Shown in pieces: positions 55,512 to 64,000 of a stretch of DNA of 64,000 bases (position 1 is the stretch's first letter; the number at the start of each line of letters is the position of its first letter). Location of the stretch: assembly GCF_024362695.1 (NCBI RefSeq), contig NC_065405.1, forward strand, positions 6,890,672 to 6,954,671, read 5' to 3'. Below the pieces are notes generated by a model, which saw only the letters and a list, made by a program, of their open reading frames with translations, was not told the DNA's origin and ran no database searches. The stretch comes from Pectinophora gossypiella (lineage: Eukaryota > Arthropoda > Insecta > Lepidoptera > Gelechiidae). The position numbers and the translations under genes are program-made.

Positions 55512-55857
55512 TCCTGTTTTGACGGGGTTCGCTAACCTAACCAATAGGATTGACAGGTCTGGTTTTTTACAGAAGCGACTGCCTGTCTGACCTACCAACC
55601 CGAGAAGGGAAAACCAGACAAATTCAGGTTAGATCAAATACCGACGAAACCCATTTCGCGGTAATGTAAGTCTCACGCCCGTAATCCCTAATGGGGTAGG
55701 CAGAGCCACAAGCCAACACTGAGCGCATTATAATAATTTGTGATCCAAACATGAATTCGAATACCAATTCAAATATTATTGTAGGCCTGTGATTGATTCG
55801 AACCTGCGACCTTGCAGTGAGAGTTGAGCATTCTTCCAATTAGGCTACCAAGGCTCT
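55512..55857 (-). mobile_element. Second-family SINE containing a third-family segment
   Basis: The left part carries GATTGACAGGTCTGG, CTGCCTGTCTGACC and GAAGGGAAAACCAG. The right part carries TGATTGATTCGAACCTGCGAC and a head complementary to GCCTTGGTAGCC. In between, 55671-55714 (CTCACGCCCGTAATCCCTAA, then TGGGGTAGGCAGAGCCAC) replaces the usual CTCACG..GTTTTCCTT block with sequence from the 13755 family. That looks like a template switch or gene-conversion patch starting at the shared CTCACG. Confidence 0.7.
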
Positions 55858-58800
55858 TCTAACGCGAAAGAGATGTAATCAGAAAAATGTATCTATTGTT
55901 GAAAGCTGTTAATCCAATCAAGCAAGGTATAGTAATGTGTCATATTGTCGCAAGTGCGCGCATGGGCCGGTTCACGTAATGTTACGTATATAATATTGCT
56001 ATCAGTACCATACCCACTTACTAAGACATTACTGTCCGAGTACGAGTAATTTATTATTAAGGTCGCTCACATGCTGGCTTGTTGCTCAAGGACCTACCAT
56101 GAATATACAATTGTTGCCGATAAGGTATCAATAAAACTAATTGTCCACAATTTCAAACGTATGTAGGTATAAGTTGACTACATTCATATATTCACATTCG
56201 CTATCTCGCCGTCATTATCTATCGCTTGCAAATGCATCACCATTATTTTGGTAAACATTTTGGATGTTGCAATTTTTTCATATCTGGTGAGGCCATACAT
56301 ACATTATGTCACAGGATGCATCTGCAAGCAATGATAATGCTGTACTTAATTAAAAAAACTACTAATGTACGAGCTTATAAAATATATGGTTTATTTCAAA
56401 TAATACGGTCTTGTAATGTAAGTATATAATTATATGAAGTAACTTTATAATTTACGTATATAATATTTTACTACTTTAAAGAGAAAATTAAATCGAAGAA
56501 ATCAGACTCGCAAGCGACTTGAACCCGCAGCTCCTCTCCAACAGAAATTTTGATCAATATCGTCATTATGCTTATGTCACAATATTAAAAGGTACGTAAA
56601 TACGCCGCATTAGAATAATTCAATAAAAAAAAACAAATAACGCAACACAAAAAACAAAATACATGTCTGTAAATATTGACAGGAGTGAAAAGGGCACATC
56701 CCCTATTCGAAATATAAACACAATAAAGGGAAATCGCCGATCAAAACTTTACGCATAACTCGGATGGCCCCCATCGACAAAGAATACCATTCAGCCTACA
56801 TTATGTTGATCCTAAACTGCCTTTACGAGTATATGTCCATTACGCAATCGACACAGGAGTTCGAATGGTCAATACAATCCAAGTCTATCTTTCCAGTCCA
56901 CTTTGATTTATGCGCCAATACTTTCGAAGATCCAATTCTATATGGAACTTGGGCTATAGCAATGATTTACACTCGGGGAAATTCTGAGAAATGTAGTTTT
57001 CATGTCTATAGGACCGATAGACTGAATGCCCGGTGCTGCAGGCGAATTGTGGCGCAAATAAAACTAATATCGGTGCCAAAGAATGTATACCTAGTGTTTA
57101 CGTACATCTTTCTCATTGATGCTAATGTATACCTAGTGTTTACGTACATCTTTCTCATTGATGCTATAATTAGCTCATAAGTAACGATTTTACCAAAGCA
57201 GCAAACTCCAATTTGGTAGCTATTTAATTCTGCAACTTCTGACTCGCCAAAAATAAGTTGACATTTCATTTACTATTATTACACAAGGAAACAACAAACA
57301 AAAGCTGTATAATTCATATTGATACAAATGGTGATCCAATTTGCATGAAAATGCGATGGTGCCTCGCTTGATTAATTTTATCCAAATACAAAACGAGGTC
57401 ATTTTGAATGACGAGTTTTTGTGACACTCAACCGAACCACAGTTCATTAAAAGTAGACTACCAACGGTTAATTGGATTTTAATATTTACTATGATATTGT
57501 TAAACATAATGTTACTGCGTCTGTGGATATTTATGCGGATAAGTATTCATGTAATCTATGTCAACTACTAGACGAAAGTAATGCGCCACCACAGTAACTA
57601 CCTGTTCGAAACAAAACATCACCCTTCTCAATTGCGCCGTGTAATATCAAAGTAAATGTATCAATAGCAAGGTAACAAGAGCACACCAAACTGTCACGTG
57701 AACTAATGTGCCAATCACGGCTGCCAGCGAGCACACGTCACCCTCTTACATCTTGGTTTGATGCTTGAACCGAGTGGCTTCACTGAAAGGGACACTAATT
57801 TAATTTCATTACATTAGGAGGGTCCTTGTTTGTAAACCGGCTCTGCCGTGTGGTGACTGACGGCCGACGGGTGCTGACATCCAATCTGGTAGAGAACCCT
57901 CCTGCCTGTCCCATTGAGTGCAAATCGCTCGAGCTAGGGGACTCCCGGTAAATTGGTGTATTATGTCAGTGCTCCGCTATCCTGATGGGCCTTAAATTCC
58001 GTTCGGATCCGATCACATTTGCATGTACAGCCGATTATGATCAGCTTCAAACATGACGCGGTTTATGGGAGAATATTCTTAAGGATGTTGTTTTACATTC
58101 AATAGTACATACGCATGTAATGATGCGTGTTATCAATAGTAAATAATATAGTAGTTATATTCGTGGTTCGGCTTTTTCATATTTGATTTAGATATTTATT
58201 ATATATAACCTTAATTCTGATTATTACCGAAACTCCCTCGTATACTGTAGTGTTGAATAAGTAATATATTATGCTAGGTGCATATACATGCATTATTATC
58301 TTTTCATATAAAATGAAGATAATTAGGTCTCTGATTCGCATTAATTACTTAATATTGTGCATATTCCGAATAATTTGTTTAATATTCCCTATCAATACTT
58401 ATTAAATTCACGCGATTATAATTTACAATATTGTTAATTAGTGATTGCTGCAATGTACTGATCAAAAATAATTGAAACCAAAGAAATACAAAAATATAAA
58501 TAGCTAGTATTTGGTTTACCAACCTACTTACTGGCTTAAGCCTATACTGGGTATTCTCAAACCCTAATACCCGATTCTATAGAATGAATTTCAAATCAAA
58601 TACTTATATCTATTTCATTACACAATTACCTACCTACAAAACATAAAAACAAACACATATTTAAAGTAAAAGGAGTACAAAGGACGGCATTTATGGCTTA
58701 AACCAATTTCTTCCACGCGGCAAAATTACAATTTTTCTCTTATTAAATATGTACTATCTGTGTGTATGTACCTAATTTAGAAACATTGTATTTATATATC

Positions 58801-60182
58801 ATTACCAACGATAAACTTGTCGGAGGTAAATTTTACATTAATTAGAATTTAAAATTGACCTTGAAAGGATAGATTGGAGAGAATTGAAAGATAGATATCT
58901 TTATATCTAATGAAAGCGATCTTGCACTTAGTTGATTTCTACGAATTCTACGATACGCGATATACCTACCTGCCCGTGATGATAAGCAGCATGAAAAACT
59001 ATAAGTTTTTCTTTTGCTCTCTGATTGATCATGATTGGGCACGTCAATTAAATTAGTTGAATATTTTTTCGCACACTCAAATATTTGTCTAATTATAGAA
59101 TAATATTCACTTAGCGTAATAAGTAAATTCAAGCAAAGTGGTGCCCTTCAAAATAATTCTTTACCGGTCCAAGAATCTGGGACGAGCCGAAATTATTTTA
59201 ATTAAAAACTAAGCCAGAGAGGCAGCCATTCTTAATTATTTGGCCGAGGTGTAATCAAATTATTCTCAAACTCAAGACAAAACTGCTAATATTACGTTAC
59301 TGTACAATTAAGCAAATTTTTATTTTAATAGCACCCATGGATGAATACATTCTAAGTAGAATTATGGACTAGTTTTTATCCACGACTTTACTCTCATGGT
59401 TCTAAGGAAAATGCACTGTGGGAGTGTTATTCTATCCCATAGGAACGTGGCATTTTACAGGAATATAGTAGTGTTATATATAAAAAAGAATCGATCGACC
59501 TAATTTCGACCAAGATACATCACTATACTAATTAATGTCAGGACACAGGCTTCCGTATTTTGACAGATGCAATTCTTGCCGCTCATTTTACAATGAGCGC
59601 TATTGTAAAATGTTATCTATATTGAAATATAATCACTAATTATACTGATCTACTCGTTTTGTTTAATAGTAGCTTATGTTAGGGCCCATAAACTATATTT
59701 TATAAAAATCACTTCGATCTACTCTGAACCGGGATGCGTGTTTGAAACGATTAATGAATGTAGACGAAGCAAGAGAAGTATGTCAGGATCGAAAAATATG
59801 AATTCCATTGTCTCTGCATACCCCGATAGGAAATAGGCGTAAGTTTATATACGTTTCGGCCTTCCTCCATCCGATCTCTATTACTCCCTTTCTCTGCGTA
59901 AAAGAAGGATAAACCAACAAACACAATTTCGCATTTACAATATAAGGAGGGATGATGAGAGTTTAACACTGTTTTAACTGGATTAGAGTTAATTTTAATT
60001 GGGGCTTCCTTGAATTTTAGAGGATTCAGTGTAGTAATATGACCTAATACTTAGTCGCATACGTCATTTGGTGACTTATGTATGACGCAGCCCACATTGA
60101 TAAAGCTAAAATGCATGACATTTATTATTCTGTCATTATAACCTACGTAGGTAATATAAAATACAGAGTGTGAATTCATGTC
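55858..60182. other. No gene recognised
   Basis: Long non-coding stretch. It includes a perfect 42-bp tandem duplication at 57082-57165, listed separately, and a GC-richer part at 57690-58020 without coding signal. Confidence 0.45.
57082..57165 (+). repeat. Perfect 42-bp tandem duplication
   Basis: Copy 1 is 57082-57123 and copy 2 is 57124-57165, identical throughout, beginning AATGTATACCTAGTGTTTAC and ending CTCATTGATGCT. The length is a multiple of three, so a 138-codon open frame (56764-57180) passes through without breaking. That frame has no recognised domain. Confidence 0.9.
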
Positions 60183-60483
60183 ATTTTTTAAGATTTTTTA
60201 AATTTTTTCAGTTCCATACTCTGGCGACGGAAAATTCCACTTGATATTAACTTAGAATCATGGTCTGAATCATCCCCCTGAGTATTCGTTACGATGTCAC
60301 TAATACCCTGTATATTAACGAGGTCGTCAAACGTCTTTCTCCCATTCTTTATTTTGTGTTTAATCAAGTGGAATTTTCCACGACAATTCCACGAACGTGC
60401 AGTATGGAATAGAAAATAATTTAAAAAATTTTCGAGAATTTTCCGACTCAAAGTTTTCGTTACGATGTCATCAACACCCTGTA
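60183..60483. mobile_element. Degenerate dimeric MITE
   Basis: Right half of unit 1: GCGACGGAAAATTCCACTTG through TTACGATGTCACTAATACCC to about 60310. A diverged unit 2 has AATCAAGTGGAATTTTCC on its left and GTTACGATGTCATCAACACC, then CTGT, at about 60482. Left TIRs are not preserved. Confidence 0.65.
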
Positions 60484-60604
60484 TATCAGCTTATAGCGAG
60501 CTTCCTCATGACGCGATGCAATTCTTGCGATATCAGAAGAAATTACGATTTGAGAACTGGGTAGATACGACAACCGAGATGTCCTTTTTACAAATTGTTA
60601 AAAC

Positions 60605-60690
60605 ATGTCTAATGAGAGTGAAAAATATCGGGAGTCTCATATCCCCATTTAAACGCGGTAAGTACCCGTTATTATGTGTTTTAATAATGA
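60605..60690 (+). mobile_element. LINE-like fragment, second copy
   Basis: ATCGGGAGTCTCATATCCCC, then TTTAAACGCGGTAAGTACCC and TTATTATGTGTTTTAAT match the core of the 122-bp insertion at 10347-10468. Here it is in longer context, preceded by TGAGAGTGAAAA. Confidence 0.6.
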
Positions 60691-63599
60691 GAGTGACTTG
60701 TGACGTTGTCAACGTCAATTACTGGTAACCTTAAAATCCGATGTCCGATTGCATCGTATGTGAGGAAGCCTGCTCAGAATTAAATAGGCTGTACGTATTA
60801 CGGCATTGACATAAGCGAATCATGTTTACAATGGTTACCTTACCTCAATCTCTTATATATTTTAATAATATTCGTTAGCGTACCATTAACGTACTTAATC
60901 GAAATTATTTTGGCAAGGGTTTGGTGCTATTATAGCGTATGATAAATTTTTTAGCCTAGGCTCTGACCGCTGTATGACTCTGTAGGGTCATTCACCTCAA
61001 ACGGGCATTGTGTTTTTGCGACCAACAAAACCACGTGACAATGGCACTATTATGTGGCTTGATATAGGAGACGTTACGAAACTACAGCATGTTCTAATAC
61101 TGGTATAAGGTCTAATAGTTATTCTTGATGACGGTGAAGAGAACTGTATTTTTATTGCGTCATGGATCGAGGTGACTTCAGAAAAAAACAAGCAGTTACT
61201 TAGAAGGATAGCCACCCGGTAACAAGAAAACGTAAAAACAATTTCAATGAGAAGCAGATCATTATGAGAGTTATATCTCAAAGTATTTATTGGACGAATC
61301 AGTGCTCATAAAGGTAATACCAATAAGCTGACGATAGTGCGGCTGACTCAAATCCAGGACTGGATAAATGCTCTTCAGCCACTGAGCCGGGATCCTATGT
61401 TTGAATACAAATGGAGCGTTTATCCCTGAAAGCCAATTTGTATGCAAATTACAGGTCCGTTTAACTATTCTCGTTAGTTGCTCATTTTCAAAACGTCTAC
61501 ATTTTCAGTTCCTCAGTCCCACCTTAGATAATATATCTTACGTCAAAGTAGGAATAATCGGTACCATCATATCTTCTGGCAATTAAATATGCTAAATACA
61601 ATGCAATGATACGATGATGAAATTTTGAAAAACAATGAATCTTCGCACATATTTCAATATCATTAAAACTCCTCATTACTTTATTAATATCATTTGTTTT
61701 ATACGTTTAATTTGCGTCAATATCAGTAGTGGTTTCTTCGTTTAATGAAATCCTACCAATAAATGGGATCGCAACTCGATGTTATACAATTAATATTAGA
61801 CGGCAAAGTCCACGTCAACTTTTCTCATCTCAGACTTTTTCCAGCGGCGCTAATGCGGTAACTTTTCACGCCAGATTTACGAACAGCCGTGAGCAGAACG
61901 TGCTGGAAATTCAACAGGAATCCGTCAGACAAAGTAAAAATATTAAAAACATCAGACAACTACCCACGAACTGATTCGTAACTTACCAACAAGCTGCAAA
62001 GGTACTAAAACTGAAATTGAGAGTATGTAATGAAGTCCTGAGGATGAATAATATATGTTCATAATATGAAATTGAGTCATAGTTACCTAGTAGTGACAGG
62101 ATACCAGGTCGTCGTCCATATAAATAGTTCATAAATGAGAGCCATAACGTACTTACGTCACAGAAGTATCGGAAGGCGCAACGTTTGGTTACATTGCAAC
62201 TAGCCGATGATTTATTAAAATCTAAATAGCAATGTTATGTGACAAACAAGTAAGAATTTAAATTCCACATTTTTAGATACTCACGCCAATTTTCCACCGG
62301 AGTAAGCAGATACTATGGAATTCCATTTACTCAAATCCTGACATACTTAGTTCTCTTGCTTATTCCACATTCATCAATCGTTTCAACAAGCGCACCGGGT
62401 CAGAGTAGATCGTAGGTACGAGATTAAAACTTTTTAAAGGACTCCTCTTTGGTCAATGTACGTCCTTTATTATTTATTCAACAGTTTCAGTTATTTTACT
62501 TTCACTGCTAAATTAAGATTAGGATAAGTTACAAAGATCGAAACCAAACCACCATTTATAACCTGTAAATGGAAAAGTTGTGGAAAGTTCTGCTAAGAGC
62601 ACGGCCTGGTGTCGACATATTTTAACTTTAGCTCGTGGTTTTGAAGTAATATGACTAATAATAGCTACTACATTTTTCTTAAAATATTTTCCTTATTCTA
62701 CTCATACGTCTAACTAACAATAACATTGGTTGTTCATGTACACGATAAAGTAAACAATAATTTCAAAACAGGTGCTTCAACAACGATAAACGCTAAAAGT
62801 TACAATGGAAGTAATGTTGTAAAATATAATATGGCATATCTCACTCGCCGCGTTGCTGAAATTGTTGAACTACGACAATTTAGGGTTGGAAACGGAAAAC
62901 TTAGGCGTTATCACAATTATATCGTTATAATTAACTACAATGAGTAGAGAGAAATGTACTATGAAATCCTCCACTTAATTAGTTAATGCTAGTAACTGTA
63001 GTATAAACTCAGCAGCGTTTCCATTTTGTTAGACGCGAACAAAATAGCGGTTCTAAAAAAGGTAACAAGTTCGACAGTTGCATGTGATTGCTATATTTTT
63101 AAACTAACGCCCGAGGCTATGAAATTCGCACTACAAAGGCTGTCATTGACAAAACACCAATATGTACGATGATTGGGATGTGGTCACTTCAATATCCGGA
63201 GCACTCACAATTAATACACGCTCGAAACCAATTGCCAATCGAAAACGCAAGTAGCTTATGGGGAATCTGGACACAAACGAAATGCGTACTAAGTATGAGG
63301 AGCTTAAAATCGAGTATCAGACGGGGAGCTTCCAGTGCTCCCGGTATAACCCTCGTTTATCGAACGACTATCTACATCGTGGGCATAGGACAGTAGTAAG
63401 GCTTAATGACAACGGTCTAATACAGAATAGAGGTCGACGCCAAGTGTCCCTTTCGGGTTGCTAGCGGATCCTAATTGAACTATTATCGTCGTCGATGACA
63501 TAAATACGCGTTGGAATAAACAAACTCAAAAATGATCTTACATTTTATGCTCTGCTTTAAATGGTTAATGTATGATCGTTTATGGACTTCTCAAACACA
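60691..63599. other. No gene recognised
   Basis: AT-rich non-coding DNA. Open frames below 100 codons show no domain. Confidence 0.45.
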
Positions 63600-63729
63600 A
63601 AATTTTATAGAAATCAGACGAAGCAAGTTGATAGGCTTAATAGGGCACATCGAACTCGTTACAAACATTAAGGTAAGCGAAGATAGAGAAAAATGGAGAA
63701 TGCATGGAGAAGCATGGCTCGTCAATTAA
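63600..63729 (+). pseudogene. Possible LINE ORF2 C-terminal remnant
   Basis: The open frame ends RRSKLIGLIGHIELV..VSEDREKWRMHGEAWLVN. The combination of (R)R.L.GHI and SEDREKWR..GEA resembles the C-terminus of insect LINE ORF2 proteins with the intervening GRP segment deleted. It is short and diverged. Confidence 0.4.
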
Positions 63730-64000
63730 AAAAGAAGCCAGTAACACAATTTTTGTACTCTATGGAAATGGATAAAATGGTAGAAATTTATTTCATTCAA
63801 ATACAAGAATAAAGTCAGAATGTAAAGCAAATTAGTTGTGCTATTGGACCGAGCATTGAAGAGAAATTTGCTTCTCAAGTGCAGTTAGCAACTGGTGAAC
63901 TGTATTGTATGCTATGCACGTTTATAACTACAAACCAAAGTTGGTGTACAACTTGCATGCAATTAATTGAAGACCTAGATGCAATTATAACTATGCCTAG
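63730..64000. other. No gene recognised
   Basis: AT-rich DNA to the window end. No feature is supported. Confidence 0.5.

Noticed and set aside
56764..57180. 138-codon ORF as a real gene
   Set aside because: No domain, no splice context, biased by a recent tandem duplication, and AT-rich codon use like the flanks.

Overview
The window looks like an A+T-rich piece of a lepidopteran (moth or butterfly) nuclear genome. It probably lies inside, or next to, long introns of a minus-strand host gene. The lepidopteran assignment rests on the repeat content: two tRNA-derived SINE families of the kind common in moths, Helitrons with CTRR 3' ends, RTE-like LINE tails ending in (GA)n, a CR1-like LINE ending in an ATT repeat, and a BEL/Pao LTR retrotransposon. 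No taxon search was possible, so this is recognition rather than proof. There are no bacterial-type operons, no convincing tRNA or rRNA gene and no CRISPR array.

Host coding sequence is sparse. The one exon I can defend is at 54988-55110 on the minus strand. It is 123 bp long, has clean AG and GT splice sites in phase 1-1, and encodes one complete six-cysteine LDL-receptor class A repeat. A second, weaker candidate is a GC-rich open stretch at about 15053-15350, also minus, with no recognised family. Most other open frames are chance ORFs in repeat or intron DNA.

The rest is layered mobile DNA. 1-2.2 kb: a dispersed repeat fused to a SINE head, and a SINE split by an RTE-like LINE tail. 4.4-5.7 kb: a SINE and a dimeric palindromic MITE. 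9-15 kb: SINEs, LINE tails and a second copy of the dispersed repeat. 16.1-20.3 kb: a large 5'-truncated CR1-like LINE with an unbroken 993-codon endonuclease/reverse-transcriptase ORF on the minus strand. 24-33 kb: MITE, SINE, Helitron and LINE insertions, several with target-site duplications visible by eye. 36.7-38.2 kb: a decayed basic-protein ORF framed by six direct copies of TGTCGsTTACGTGACg. 43.0-43.6 kb: a long inverted-repeat element. 44.1-46.8 kb: MITE dimer, SINE, RTE tail and Helitron. 47.4-53.5 kb: a three-level nest, in which a 104-bp tandem duplication is split by a SINE that is itself split by a complete-ended BEL/Pao element. 60-64 kb: more MITE and LINE fragments.

The most unusual item is the BEL/Pao element (47680-53149). 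It has near-identical 210-bp LTRs, a 5-bp target duplication and one uninterrupted 1233-codon ORF for Gag, protease and integrase. Reverse transcriptase and RNase H have been removed in frame. Next in interest are the dimeric MITE organisation and the spaced TACGTGAC repeats around the 37-kb coding remnant.
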